From: Heliocybe sulcata
Lineage: Eukaryota > Basidiomycota > Agaricomycetes > Gloeophyllales > Gloeophyllaceae
Assembly: GCA_004369045.1 (NCBI GenBank)
Contig: ML213517.1
Span: 130,757-194,756, forward strand
DNA: 64,000 bases
Direction: 5' to 3'
The position numbers and the translations under genes are program-made. Of the stretch, positions 49,560 to 62,392 are shown one piece after another. Numbering within the stretch: position 1 is the stretch's first letter; each line of letters begins with the position of its first letter. The notes under the pieces were generated by a model. The model was given only the letters and a program-made list of their open reading frames with translations, did not search any database and was not told the origin of the DNA.

Positions 49560-52402
49560 ATGAACGAACGAGTCTCCTTCCCCCGTTCGGGCATACTAGT
49601 ATTGGGCTCCAACACTGTCCAATCCCTCGTTCCTGCGACGCTCGTATCCCAGGCGGAATCCTTGCTCGAGAACCATAGGATATCCGAAGCCATTGATCTT
49701 GCTGAACAGCAGAGGAAGAGGCTCCAGTCTAAGCTTACTGCGGAGTACGATGAGGTATTCCCACAAACGTCCGCGTTCTAATGGTATCTGACGCGTCGCC
49801 TATGTGCAGACAGAGGAACTGCACTACGTGTTCCAACGGATAGGCCTGCAATGTTTCTCAGAGACTATGTTCGAAGATGCTGGAAAGTACTTGTTAAACG
49901 GCGAGCTGGACCCTCGGATCCTCGTGAGCTACTTTCCAGAATACCGAGGCGCGTTGTTCGCGCCGGACGACGCGATCGACATGTTTGCGGGAGTGGCAGA
50001 GTACCTGCCGGAGGAGGATACGGTCGCTGACCTCAGTGAGCGCTCATTCCTTGACCTTTGATTGTACCCTTGTTCTCCAACCTATTCTGAATTCCACTGA
50101 ATATATTGGGCTCCCTTCACTTTCTCCTTCTCTCTAAAATGCTTGCAAAACTCAGCCTTTCTTCTCACCCGCCATGTCGGGACTGATTGCAGTTGCACAA
50201 AACCTAGTCAGGAACTACTCCCCCCATCTCAAACCGAACACGCGCGAGGCACGGCCTACAGTGGAGCTATCAGATATCCTAAAGGACGAAGCGCGCGGGA
50301 TGCTATATACCGTCTTGCAGGGTTGGCGAAGGAAGGGAAGGGTGGAAGACAAGGGTCTGGCTGTGGTGAGAGATGTCAAGAAGGTGAGTGCTGTCACGAT
50401 TATCTGGTGACTATGTCCTGACAGTGAAGAGAATAGGTTGTCGATACGGTTCTTACGAAGATGCATGCCGAGAATGGGGATACCCCGGAATTGCACAAGA
50501 TGTTGGATTCTGACAACGATGTCCTTCTAGAGGAGGTTGAGCCTATCCTGATCCAGTCCCACCAGTTCAATGTCTTGTGCAAACTATACAGACAGCGTGG
50601 ACAGGAACGCAAGCTATTAGACGCTTGGGCCAAGTGAGTTGATGCTTGAGTTGACATGAGCAGTAGAGTGTTCACTGACTCCTCCACACTCAGACTCGCT
50701 GAAGGAGAATGGGCCGATGAAGACCTCCCCGATCCACTCACAACAATGTTTGATTATCTAAGCGAAAAGCGAGATCGCGCACTCATCCAGCGCTGGGGCG
50801 TCTGGTTCTCTACTAAAGATCCCGAGAGAGGTCTCAAGGTTTGTGTAAACGTACTTCGTCTGCGCTCCTGATGCTCACCAGCCGTGCAGCTGCTAATATC
50901 CCGAGACGCTGGCAAGCGAGCGGGCAAGGCGGAAGACGAACTGGCTCTCCTTGAACGGCTACGGGATGCGAGTCCCGTCGCAGCTGCTCAGTACTTGCAG
51001 CATCTGGTTCTGCAACGGCGCAGCACAGTGAGCGAGAGTTCGTTGGTGTGCATCTGTTTAACTCTAAATCATCTTTATTTCTCCCAGAATCGAGAGTTGC
51101 ACCAGCAGTTGGCCATGGCCTGCATTGATCAGGTTCTTGCCTGCATGGTGGATGATAATGTCACGAAACTCTGGAGGGCTAAAGGTTAGGACGGATCCCG
51201 CTCAGCGGCAATTTCTATGTGCTTACTCCTGAACTTCCAATCAGTGTCCTCGTACTCGTCAAGTACATCAACTTCCTCTTCAAGTTCATTCCTGGCGTAC
51301 TTTAATTCGACCACGCCCGACTCGGAAAGCAAGCGGATACGTCTGAAAACTATACTGTTCTTGCAAGGCTCGAACTTGTACGATCCCGAACCAGTGAAGC
51401 AGCGGCTGGCGGATTATGCCAAGGTTTTCCCGCTGGAACTGGCTATCGTCGAAGGGAAGGTGCGTAGTGTTCTCGTTCTTCTGGTACCTTCGTTGAGCCG
51501 GCTGCGCTAGCTGGGCCACCACCGAGAAGCGCTCTCAGTTCTGATGCAAACGCTTCATGACTCGCGATCAGCGGAATCGTATTGCACCCTTGGAGGTGAT
51601 GTTGTCACGACGAGGCTTGCTTTGTCTATAGGGGAGAAGCATGATCTCTTATTGTTCGCGTCCCTTTTGTCTGGATCTGTACCCGGAGCGAAGAGCAGAG
51701 CACCTAGGATGATGGCGAGGCAGCAAAGTGCGGACGAAGATACTAGAAAGAAGTTGCTAGGGATCTTGCTAGAAGTCTGCATGAGTGGCGGGTGCGTGTA
51801 ACCGGATCCGATGCCTATTCAAGGAGGCCTTCTGACGTGCTAATATGATCCCAGGGAATTAATGGCAGAGAGTACAGCTCGGTTATTGAATTCGCAAGCC
51901 ATGAATCTTGACATCGTGGATGTAAGTCTGGATTCCTTTGCCGTCTATTCTTTATACTTGACTCATCTTCACGTCCAGGTCATCTCACTGGTACCGCCGG
52001 ATTGGCCTCTGAACCTAATGTCTTCGTTCCTTACGCGATCGTTCCGTCGATCCTTACACAGTATGCATGAAGGACAGATCGTAAAGAATATTAGCATGGC
52101 CCAGAATACCGAGGTGAGACATCTTTTGGTCGTCCTCGCGGTTACTCTGACAAATTGTTGACGAACGCCACCAGGTCGCTGAGCGGACGTGGGTGGTTAT
52201 CCGAGAACAGGGTGCTGTCATCGAGGAGCCGGCCGAGGATGATGAGGACGGTGAGGCAACGGGTGAGAAGGAAAAGATTGGTGAGATTCTCAATGAGAAG
52301 TTTGGCTTGCATGAGGAGGCGCCGGTGGATGCGATACAGGTTGATGAGGAGAAGGAGAGGGGTACAGGAGATGCTACGGAGGTGGACGAGGGTATCAGCT
52401 GA
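49560..52402 (+). CDS. C-terminal half of a Vps3/TGFBRAP1-type tethering protein (clathrin-repeat and Vps39 domains)
   Basis: About eleven exons on the plus strand. The first possible ATG in frame is at 49560 (MNERVSFPRSGILVLGSN). It continues VPATLVSQAESLLENHRIS, YVFQRIGLQCFSETMFEDA, LVRNYSPHLKPNTRE, FNVLCKLYRQRGQERKLL, LGHHREALSVLMQTL, DSRSAESYC, DVISLVPPDWPLNLMSSFL and SFRRSLHSMHEGQIVK. The order is the clathrin heavy-chain-like repeat region, Vps39 domain 1 and Vps39 domain 2 expected for the rest of a Vps3/TGFBRAP1 protein, and there is no CNH propeller. The end is an acidic tail stopping at 52402. All exons are open with normal splice sites. Its missing front matches 20867-22382. As it stands, the promoter and true start are uncertain. 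Confidence 0.85.
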
Positions 52403-54419
52403 CAGTGATATTACCGACTTCACTCGCATGCAGTCCATGTTCGATCGCACTTATATCTTATTGCTAATGCCCTTATCCGGTGTTCGTTGATGCTGACGGG
52501 GATGCAGGATGTTTCCTCCCTATTATTGTATCATCAGATTACTAGTACGGCGTCGACTAATCCGCTCATGGTAACTCAGTACTATAGCGTAGCATTGCCG
52601 CCTTCGACAAAGTCTAAGCTTCCAAGCAGAGTGAACGAGGAGGCACTGAATGCAAGCATCTCGACTGGTCCGTCAACTCTGAGCAAAGTACGTTTGACGA
52701 AGCCTGAGGGCACTCTTGCTGTGAGGCTGAGTAGGCACTGATCGCCTACCAATGAGCGTCTACGCACTTGGTTCGCATCATGGACAGGAGACAGAGAGGC
52801 GTTTAGTAGGTCCAGTCCATCCCGTCTCGGTGGTCGTCGGCTTGATATCCAGAGACGCGCGCTGCAAGAACGACCAGCCTGGCCAAGAGTCCTGGTCGCC
52901 ATTGGTTCGCTCGAGGGCACGGGGATTTTCCGGAGTACTCGAAGGTCGTGAGCTGTCGCCAAGAATGGAAGCCTAAGACTCTGCGGGAGCTTAAGGGGCA
53001 TGTGGGCCCGTGCCTCTTCGGTGCTTCCTTATTCCTAATAACGGCCAGTAGCTTAGAGCGAGGACCAGTGCAAGGTGCAGAATCAATACGCGCCTAGGAC
53101 AGAGGCTTCGCACCTTCGCATTTGCGTCTGATTGCACGACCCGCCACAGTAACTGCGAGAAAGAGGTCCGACCATGAGCCGCTTGCAATTGGTGGTTCTG
53201 AGTTTAGAAAGGTGTCACTGGGGCGTAGCCTTATCTAAATGCGCAGGCTCGGACGCAGACCTTGATAGGAAGGGTCTTGATAGAGCCAATTGAATCGAGC
53301 CCAGACTGCTCCCTGCTATTTGAAGAGTGCATGCGGCTGTCGAGTGAATTGTGCCGTGGGATGCTGTAAGATCAATAAGGACCTAGCCAACTCTGAACTC
53401 TGTGTACAGTTTTCAGCGGATACCACGATGATACGCCATGTCTTCGTGTGCTGTATTCTGAATGGCGTGAGTCGCATGTCCATCCACCAATACGCACTAA
53501 TGGAATGCGTACCTGTGTCTCAGCGCGTGTGGCTCTCGAATCCATGAGATTATCCTGTCCCATCGATAGCAAGGTCGGTCCCTCTTGCAGCAGATTCGGA
53601 CCTGCAAGCGCGTCTCGAGTCCTTAGGCGAGCAACGGTAAGCGCATTTTAGCTCATTCGACTTGAAAAGAAATTGTATGGGAGGGTGTTTAAGGACGCAT
53701 AGAGTCGATCCGTATGATGACATCACTCCCGGTACTTTCACATTTCTTCACAAATGCTGGATTTTCTTGTATTCTCGCATCCAAGGGCCCACTCTTCCTC
53801 TTCCCGTTCTCTCCATGTACCTCTATGCCACGATGTCGTAGCGCCTCACGTTGTGTATGAAGCCTGTCACCTGCGCTCGGCTGCGACACCACAACCCACT
53901 ATGCGAGTCCTCGTTGCAGCGGATTAGCTTGGCGACTCTGAAGCGCGAGCGTTCTCGGAACTCAGTCTGAGATCTGAACTTGGGAAGATAGTCTTGACGT
54001 CAAACTGAATCAGAGGTGAGGCAAAATCCCTCCGAGAGCCTGGGGCACGCCCGCGCTAGAGCTGTTCTTGTCGCGGGGCATCATACTCCCCACAGGCGCC
54101 GCCCCACCGGGGCCCTGCCGTCCCCCGAGAACGTCTTGGACGTACGCTGGGTCAGACTCAGAATCACGCTCAATGTGCAGCCGTTCTGTAGGATGATTTC
54201 TGTAGGCCGGCTGGGAGCGCCTGGGCAATGCGAGAGAGTTGAAGATGATTGCCACCGGCCAGGACGCGTCGGACCGTCGGGATGACAGAATAGCTTGAAC
54301 GTGGGAAGGTGAGCGCCTCGATCGACCTTTCGAAATCACATGAAATCGCCATTGCGTACATATTCCACTCCTGCGCCTGGCTCCCTGCAATTATTTTCTT
54401 ATCGCGTCCCTACCCTACG
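52403..54419. other. Intergenic, 2 kb, no confident gene
   Basis: Open frames on both strands (52487-52741 plus, 52582-53001 minus) overlap each other and show no family resemblance. The right end should hold the perilipin-like gene's promoter. Confidence 0.5.
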
Positions 54420-55632
54420 ATGGCCACAGAAACACAGACCGCCGCACCCCCCCAGCTCAGCATCGTCAACCGTCTCGGATCCATCCCCCTCATCCATGAC
54501 TCCCTAACTACCCTTCACTCCACACTGGCGAGCAACGCGTACACGCAGAGACCCTTCCTGACTGCGCAGGATCTTACCGTCATTGCGTACCACAAGATCG
54601 GCGAGCCCTTGCAGACAAGGCTCGCGCCGATCTTGGTGAAGGCTGACGGCTACGCGAACAAGGCCGTGGATGTCGTCGAGTCGAGGTATCCCTACCCCTT
54701 CAAAACACCCACCGAGGATATCGTGAAGGATGTCAAGGCCAGGAGCGATGGCGCACGCGATGTTGCGACGAAGACTATTGATGACAGGGTGAAGAAGCCC
54801 GTCGCTGGTGTTGCGCAGGGAATCGACCAGGTATGTCCTGTGTTTGACGTTATATAGTCTCAAGTGTGACATATCCTTTTCAGCGCTTCGCACCTCTGGT
54901 TGATCTCTTCGAACTCTATGTCAGCAAGCTCCATGCTCAGCTGCCCGAAACCCCAGCCACACAACACCCGATCGAGTCTCCCACATACCAATACCAACGC
55001 GCATACGCCCTGACGGTCAACCTCCGTGATTCCATCTACGTCTACTCCAAGGAGCACCTCGAGCAGATCGAGTCGCAGAGCACGTTACTGTATGTTGCCG
55101 TCTACGCTTTATACATCAGGTCACTGAGAAAATCTTCCATAGACAACGCGCTGCCGCCACCGCCCAGAACATCTCCACGACTGCCTCTTCATCCTACAGC
55201 ACTGCTCAACAAAAGGTCCACACCCTCTCTGACACCATGCTCTGCGAGATCCGCACCATCCAGTCCTCCACTGCAGCCCTTCCCGCACACCTCCAGCACA
55301 CCCTGCACGACCTCACCGTTGCCCTCTCCTCTACCGCGCACCAGCTCTCCGGCATCCTCACGCAGGACGCCCCGTTGTCGACTAAGGTTGTGCAGATCAG
55401 GGAGACGGTGCAGGAGCGCGTGCAGCCGCTGCTCGAGGGTCTGAATGCGAGGGTGGAGGGTGTGCTCGCGGCGTTGAAGAGCAAAAAGGATGAGGCGGAG
55501 GAGAAGGTAGAGGGGCAGGAGAAGGTCGCGGGGCAGGATGGGATGCCGAGCTTCGCGGCCGTGGTGAAGAATGAGGAGCATGTACCGGAGGGGCTGGGTA
55601 GCAAGGGTCCTGATGAGAACCACAAGTATTGA
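54420..55632 (+). CDS. Perilipin-like lipid-droplet protein
   Basis: Three exons: introns lie at about 54832-54882 and 55089-55144. It starts MATETQTAAPPQLSIVNRLG, then SIPLIHDSLTTLHSTLASN, ILVKADGYANKAVDVVESR, YPYPFKTPTEDIVKDVK, and RFAPLVDLFELYVSKL. A long amphipathic, Ala/Thr/Ser/Gln-rich part follows (AAATAQNISTTASSSYSTAQ), then a coiled Lys/Glu tail ending GPDENHKY. The PAT-like front (repeated short amphipathic helices, YANKAVDVVESRYPYPF) is the signature of fungal perilipins, which coat lipid droplets and control triglyceride turnover. Length of about 370 residues is slightly longer than ascomycete homologues. Confidence 0.8.
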
Positions 55633-56087
55633 TTAAACGTCGCAGCTATTGCTTTTGTTATCACTGTGTAGATTGACCGGATTGTGCTTTTTATTGGATT
55701 ATCTAGGAAGTCACGAATTTGTACGAACACTTTTATGTCAGTAATTGTATGGTGCTTTTGCCTGACAGTGATAGGCCGCGTTCAGTGCATCACGTGGATG
55801 GCGTGATGGAGTCCCGTGACTGGCGATGGACTGGTCACACCAGGCCACGCCGCGTTCTTCTCCCTCGTTTGCGGCCACCCTCCTTACTCTTACAGTGAGA
55901 CTCGGCCTGCTACCCTCGTATTATATTCTTCACCAACAACACAGCCAGCTGGCTACGTCATTCAAAATATAGGTATCAACGCAGATGTATGCATCACTGC
56001 GGTCACCATCCTCCGTGATGTCTCGGAGGGCACCCGCCAGGGCACCTGCACATATATAAAGGCCTACCCAAATGCTGCCTAAACTGA
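55633..56087 (+). promoter_or_regulatory. Spacer with TATA box of DUF6593 copy 4
   Basis: TATATAAA at 56053-56060 lies about 28 bases before the first ATG (56088) and 40 before the second (56100). No other gene is seen here. Confidence 0.6.
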
Positions 56088-56702
56088 ATGACTTGTATCA
56101 TGGATGGAGTCGCATTCGTCTTCTCTGCTTCGCTTTATGCTGGTCATATAAAAGTCGTAGCAGACGACAGCCAGGTTGATGTTTATACGGTGGACAGGAA
56201 GACTGGTGTGTTCCACGGTCAGTCTGACTCTGTGGTCTGTAAGAAAATTGGTGGAAGAAGTTATGCGGTAGGCGCCGCCAGTGTGAAGGTTGACGAGGTG
56301 ATGTGTAATCAGCGGAGGATCAAGATGTACAAAAGGATGCTTTCAAGGTGAGTGACCAGCATTTTGCCGCGTATGCGGTCGACTTTATTGTAGGCTTAGT
56401 TCGGAGACGTTCATTGGCTCCGATGGCTTACAGTACAAGTGGAAGGTGAAGGGCATGTGTAGTGCGTATGTAAGTACGGACATTACACTATCACATACAC
56501 TCTAATCACGGCTGTCGAATCATAGCTTTGGGTGGATGGTGGCTCCGAACACCTGCTTGCAGTCTACACGGCGGAGTCGCGGTTCTGGTCACGGTGCCCG
56601 GCTGTGCTTACCGTGTACGCTGATGCGCTAGGCATGCTTGACGAGGTCGTGGTGACGTGTGTCTATATTGCACGCAAGATTCAGATGCTACAAGATGGCT
56701 AG
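56088..56702 (+). CDS. DUF6593-type protein, dispersed copy 4
   Basis: Three exons with the same intron positions as the tandem trio (after RMLSR and after CSAY). It starts MTCIMDGVAFVFSASLYAGH; the second ATG (56100) is also possible. Later parts: VYTVDRKTGVFHGQSD, YAVGAASVKVDEVMCNQ, LQYKWKVKG, LAVYTAESRFW, LTVYADALGMLDEVVVTCV and end IQMLQDG. It is the most diverged of the four and has lost the charged C-terminal tail. It sits 7 kb beyond the trio, with the Vps3-like half and the perilipin gene between them. Confidence 0.83.
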
Positions 56703-56761
56703 GTATGAGGTATACTTCGTGCAATGGGCATGAACTGAATAATGCCTGTCTGGTGCTCGCG

Positions 56762-57079
56762 TCAAGCAGCTCGTATATCCAGCTCCCACCACGCTCCCTT
56801 GATTTGGAAGCCCAACCGGATGTACAGCCCCACGGCAGCGAGGTTCACAACATCCGCGAGGACCCAGACATCCTTCCCAGCCTCCTCCGATATCAGATGT
56901 TCACAGAACATCCCACGGTACCCTCTATCGCGAAACTTGCCTCTCACCAGTCTGGTGATCAATATCCCTCCCTTGTGCTCTAGAAATTGTATGTGGCCCG
57001 CTCTCATAGCGCCCTGTTCAGTCCGCCAGGTCGATACTGGCCTTCGTGGGGAAGCAGCTCTTAAAATACCCACTGCCAT
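56762..57079 (-). CDS. GNAT N-acetyltransferase-like C-terminal piece
   Basis: The minus-strand frame reads ILITRLVRGKFRDRGYRGM, then DVWVLADVVNLAAVGLYIR and LGFQIKGAWWELDIRAA, ending at 56762. This is the closing part of a GNAT fold: the R-G-K-F-R-x-R-G-Y-R-G-M stretch resembles the acetyl-CoA-binding Q/R-x-x-G-x-G/A loop, and LYIRLGF is the usual end strand. The front of the fold could not be put together from the frames up to about 57450. It may be a spliced gene with exons I could not resolve, or a decaying copy. It lies tail-to-tail with DUF6593 copy 4 and only 60 bases from it. Confidence 0.45.
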   Translation of the reverse strand: MAVGILRAASPRRPVSTWRTEQGAMRAGHIQFLEHKGGILITRLVRGKFRDRGYRGMFCEHLISEEAGKDVWVLADVVNLAAVGLYIRLGFQIKGAWWELDIRAA

Positions 57080-57585
57080 CCCCGAAGGCGAAACCGTCTT
57101 CCACGTTCTTTACTTGCAGTGCCGCCGCCACGCGTATACCTGTCTAATCTCAACATGGTACTCTCGCCAAGGTAGGATGGTCCAAGACACAGCGAGGGTA
57201 CACCGTGTATGGTGCTGTCCACGAATATCAAGTACGCTAGGATTGGCAATGTTCTGGTGATGGCATCCGTTTCCCCGTCCGAAGACGTGCGCGCCATTGC
57301 CGAAATGCGGCGGATGAGCTGGATTTCGCAGGAGGATCGACGACACGCCGAGCCGCTGATTCGTTCGGGTTTGGGTGCAAGGCGCGTGTAATGGACCCGG
57401 ACGAGCTCTTGAAGAGCATTTATTGATGACAATTGTATGCACACTTATCATGACATCAATACATCAGGCTCAGGGACACCCATCAGCCTTACCTGAAGAG
57501 TCCGTCTTTCCTGCATCTCCATCTCAGCTGCAAGGAGAAACAAGATACGATACACCATAGCTATATACTGCTGTCAACTAGTCAA

Positions 57586-59543
57586 CTATGGCTGATGCTG
57601 GTCCTCCAACGTCATCTCGTCGAACTCCTCCAGCAACTCGTTCAGCTGCACCTCTGGGAAGTCAGGCTCATCCTCCCCATCTTCCGCATCACCCATAGTC
57701 GACTCCGTCTCCGCCGCGGGCGCAGGCGCCTCGTCCACGTCCATCGCAAAGTGCGTCTTTTTTCTTGTCTTGCCGCCCGCCATACCGGAGCCTGCGCCCG
57801 GCTTGTCGTCCTTCGCCTTGAACAAGTTCACCGTGCCACGCAGCTCGGGGTCCTCCTCGAGATCTCTCAAGAACAACTCGTAGTCCTCCTCCACCTTCTT
57901 CTGGTCCCTTCCGCCCATGCGGCCGATGACACCCTTCGGATCCGAGTCCTCCGCCGCCTCCTTCGCGATACTCTGCAGCTTCCAGTTCCGCGGCCTTGAC
58001 TTCTTGCGGCGGTTCGGGTACGCCTTCTTCACAAGGATAATGTCCGGTATGCGGTCGGCGGGGAGCTTCGCGTAATCGTCCGAGTTGAAGTTGGTGTTGC
58101 TCAGGTGGAAGCCGAGGACGGCGTCGCCCGGCTGGAGGATCGCGCCGAGGTGGGTGCGTGTGTGGTAGATCTGGTTGGTATAGCTAGAGCTCTCGTAGTC
58201 CATGATGGCGTCGGGGTCGTCGTGCGTGCTCGAGGAGCGGAAGGCGCCTGACATAGCGACTTGTGCGTCGGCGAGGACGAGCTTTCCTCTGCGTGGACCG
58301 GAGGGCTCGATATCGAGTACGGTGAACTCGACGAGGTCGGTGGCGGTTGCGAGGGAATCGAAGGGCGTGCGCCAGTAGACAGGGGCGGAGAGCTCGGAAT
58401 ACTGTAGGGTGGCGACGTCCAGGAGATGGATGCTGTTGCCGACACGGCTACAGATGGTGAGGGGATTGATGTTGCCGAGCTGACGGGCGAGTTTTTGCGG
58501 GATACAGACGAGATCGTCTTTGCAAATCGGCATGATCTCGACCGAGTATGTGAACTTGTAGTTCGCGGTATTAGAATGCGTGTCTTGCGAGAGTAACTGT
58601 TCGGATGACTTTGACCTAGCGAATATTCAGTCAGGACAACATGGTCGGCTTTTTGCGTTAGAATACTCACTTGACTGGTACAATACTGCTCAAGAACTCG
58701 ACCATCTTGATGGCATGACTTCGCTGGCTGTAGAAGAAGTCCAAACCGTCTTTCACTTCCTTCACGGATATAGTATCCTTCTGAGCACTATGTTTCAGGA
58801 TAAGTTGTTCCAGGTACAAGAACGTCCGTTTGTGAGGGACCTTCTGCCGCACTTGGACGACGGCTTTCCAGGTGTTCTTGGCAGCTTGTCGGGCGCAATC
58901 AGGACATTGCGTATATTGCACTAGGTACTCGATCTCGAATACTTGTTCTAGGATTGTTGCAGTAAGGACCTGACAACATAAGCGGTTCAATCCGAATTCA
59001 TCTCGTTGCAAAGCAGAATAGACGCACCTCCTTCTGGATCGTAAGAGACACTCGCAACCTCTTTGAATGCGGCTCTGTCCATATAAAATGAGCCTCCGTC
59101 AGGCGAACCTTATTGAGGCCCTTTAGTCGCTTAAGGCATATTGCAAGGAGTTCTTGGGATTCGGGCTCGGCAATTGTCCACGCAGTGGGAGGTGTCAGGA
59201 ATCGTTCGCAATTCCGGCAGAACGTCAAGGAAGCTGAAGGAGACTACCATGAGCAAAAATGTGCGTGTAGAGGCAAGAAAATCCTCACATTGTTTTGGGA
59301 TGCCTTCTGTGATATCAATTCTGCGTCAAACTGCAATCAGCTGCTGAGACAAGATAGGAACAGACCTTCGGACTCACGAGTTGCGGAGACATGCTACGCA
59401 GAGATTCGCAGAATTTGGGACAATTGGTGTACCTAGATCCTGAATGTTCAGCTCCTTTTACTCTGTGATCTACTCAAGACTTGGTACTCACCGCAATCGG
59501 CACACAGCACTCTATGCACGGCGGGGGCGGGAACAAATTCCAT
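57586..59543 (-). CDS. NMD3: Nmd3, 60S ribosomal subunit export adaptor
   Basis: Minus-strand gene of about seven exons, three of them very short near the start. It begins at 59543 (MEFVPAPAVHRVLCADC) and continues ANLCVACLRN, IDITEGIPKQ and FCRNCERFLTPPTAW, giving the zinc-binding C-x2-C pairs of Nmd3. Then VRLTEAHFIWTEPHSKRL, EYLVQYTQCPDCARQAAKN, FYSQRSHAIKMVEFLSSIVP, DLVCIPQKLARQLGNI, YVFTVL-type beta domain, and VKKAYPNRRKKSRPRNWKL. The C-terminus is acidic (LLEEFDEMTLEDQHQP) and contains leucine-rich stretches that serve as nuclear export signals in this family. Nmd3 loads on pre-60S subunits and bridges them to Crm1. Confidence 0.95.
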
Positions 59544-59819
59544 TACTCTCGTCGACGTTCGCGCTGGGGTTGGCAGAGGCTTTATAGAGGATCAGTCCTT
59601 TGCAAAGGGTCGTAATTATATATTATGGATCCTTTCGCAGCCGCGATGACTATGTCCCTCAGAGATCACAGCCACCTCGGTCAAAATTACTGATTATCTT
59701 AGTAAGCAAGCGAGCCACGTGCTTGGATGTGGCGCATCCACCTGCATCGACTCGAACCTTTCCTCCGCTGCAAGCCAGTCTGCTCTTGCTTTCGCGGTCG
59801 GACGTGAGTCAGCTCCTAA

Positions 59820-60779
<960 letters not shown>

Positions 60780-62392
60780 TCAAGACCCATTCAGCGTGCT
60801 GGTCCTGTTTCTCTCCGGAATACCAGTAGGAGCGAACCGCATGCCCCCGCTGTTCCTCCACGGATACGAGGCCTCAGGCACCCCGGTCGCAGCCAACTGC
60901 ATACTTCCCCTCCAATGCGCTATCTCCGCCTCCGTCACTTCGTAAGGCGAATCAGGCCCTCCATGCGGGTTCGGCAGACTAATATCGCTGACCTCGCTTG
61001 GTGAGACGACGCTCATGGCAATGACGTGTCTGCATGGGCGAGTTGGGCGAACTGGAAAGGGCGGGAGACGCCCCTGCGATTTCGGTCGTACCTGCGCATC
61101 CGCGGTGTGAAGATAGGATTGGCTAGGACGCGGCAAAGGACCTAGCGTGTTGCGCTGCGAGACGGGCTTTTGGATCAGGCTGCGCGGCACAAGGTTTCCT
61201 AGACTGATCCTTAGTGAAGGATTTGCCGGGCTAGCACGCTCCTGTGCAGGTGCGGTAGTATCACTCTCCACATTCCGTGGCGACAGGCCATCCTCTAGAG
61301 TGCTTCGCTCTCTTGGGTCCGGAACACCGCTTCCCTCTTCCTCACTAGTGGGCTCGCTGATGGAGCTGGGCGTCGCAATCCCATTAGCAACTATGAACCT
61401 GACTCCTCGTCTCGGGCGCACTGGAAACGGTTGCCGCACCCCGGGCCGGAGCTGCGCCTCTGTTGGGGGACGTCTCTGCCCGGCTCCTCCAAAAGAATTT
61501 GGCAGGCTGATTTGGACGGTACGGAGGTCCCGGATAGAGCTAGTTCGGGACGATGTGTCGCTGCCCGTAACGGCGGGGATGCCCGACGGAGCACGTCGAG
61601 CTAGGACAGCAGCAATGGAGTGATCCGAGCCTGACAGTGAAGGAGGGGCAATGCGGGGAATTGTGTACGCTTGTGGAGGTGGCCTTGGTTCCCGAATGAT
61701 GGGGACACCGTGAAACAGATCAGGATCGCTTTTGACTTCAGTCGACATCGTGGGGGGCAGCATTCCTTTCTCTGCATTTGCGAGCAGGTCCAATCCAGGC
61801 TCTGCAGCCTTCTCTCGTCTTCTACGACGGATCAGGAGGAACGCCAACACCGCCGCAGCTACAAAGGCAATCGCGCCAATGACTCCAGCAGCAGTAGCTC
61901 CTGCCCTGGCGGCCTTCTCGCTGGCACTCTCTGATGCCGGTACGTTCGTGGTGACCTCGAGGTAGTCGAGAAGCACGGTGCCGTTGTCCTGTGTGGCCTT
62001 CTGCACGACAAGCGTATGTTCGCCATCAACCAAGGATGGCGACTGGTAGAACAACTGCTGGGGGAGGAGGGCTGAGGATGCGTTGACTGCGTGTGTGAAT
62101 ATGGGGAGATTATCGAGAGTATAGTTGCTACTGGAGCTTGTGGGGTCAACGGTGCCGAACACACTCACGGCTGTTCCTGCAGTTCCGCATGCATCAGTAA
62201 GGGTCATATTCATTTTGAAACTGCCTACGACGTACCCGTGAATCTGTAGGTCATCGTGGACCCTGCAGTGTTTGTGCCGTGCGTGGTGCCATTAAATTCG
62301 GAGCTCGCATTTCCAGCGGTGAACCAAGCACCGGAATACAGTAAAGTAGGGTCAGTATCATCAATTTTAAGCTGTACACTGTTGAAAGACAT
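60780..62392 (-). CDS. Single-pass membrane protein with extracellular beta domain and repeated cytoplasmic module
   Basis: Two exons visible. Exon 1 begins at 62392 (MSFNSVQLKIDDTDPTLLYS), with GAWFTAGNASSEFNGTTHGT, and is joined by a GTACGT donor near 62236 to GTAVSVFGTVDPTSSSSNY in exon 2. The outer part (LVDGEHTLVVQKATQDNG, LLDYLEVTTN) is the galactose-binding-like fold often seen in Agaricomycete one-span proteins. A transmembrane helix (AGVIGAIAFVAAAVLAFLLI, about 61892-61830) and a basic stop-transfer RRRRREK follow, then a long Pro/Ser-rich cytoplasmic tail to 60780. No signal peptide is seen at this start, so an upstream exon may be missing. Function unknown; sensor or wall-adhesion roles are guesses. 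Confidence 0.75.

Noticed and set aside
52487-53001. Opposing open frames on both strands
   Set aside because: They overlap each other, lack recognisable motifs and have no convincing splice extension.
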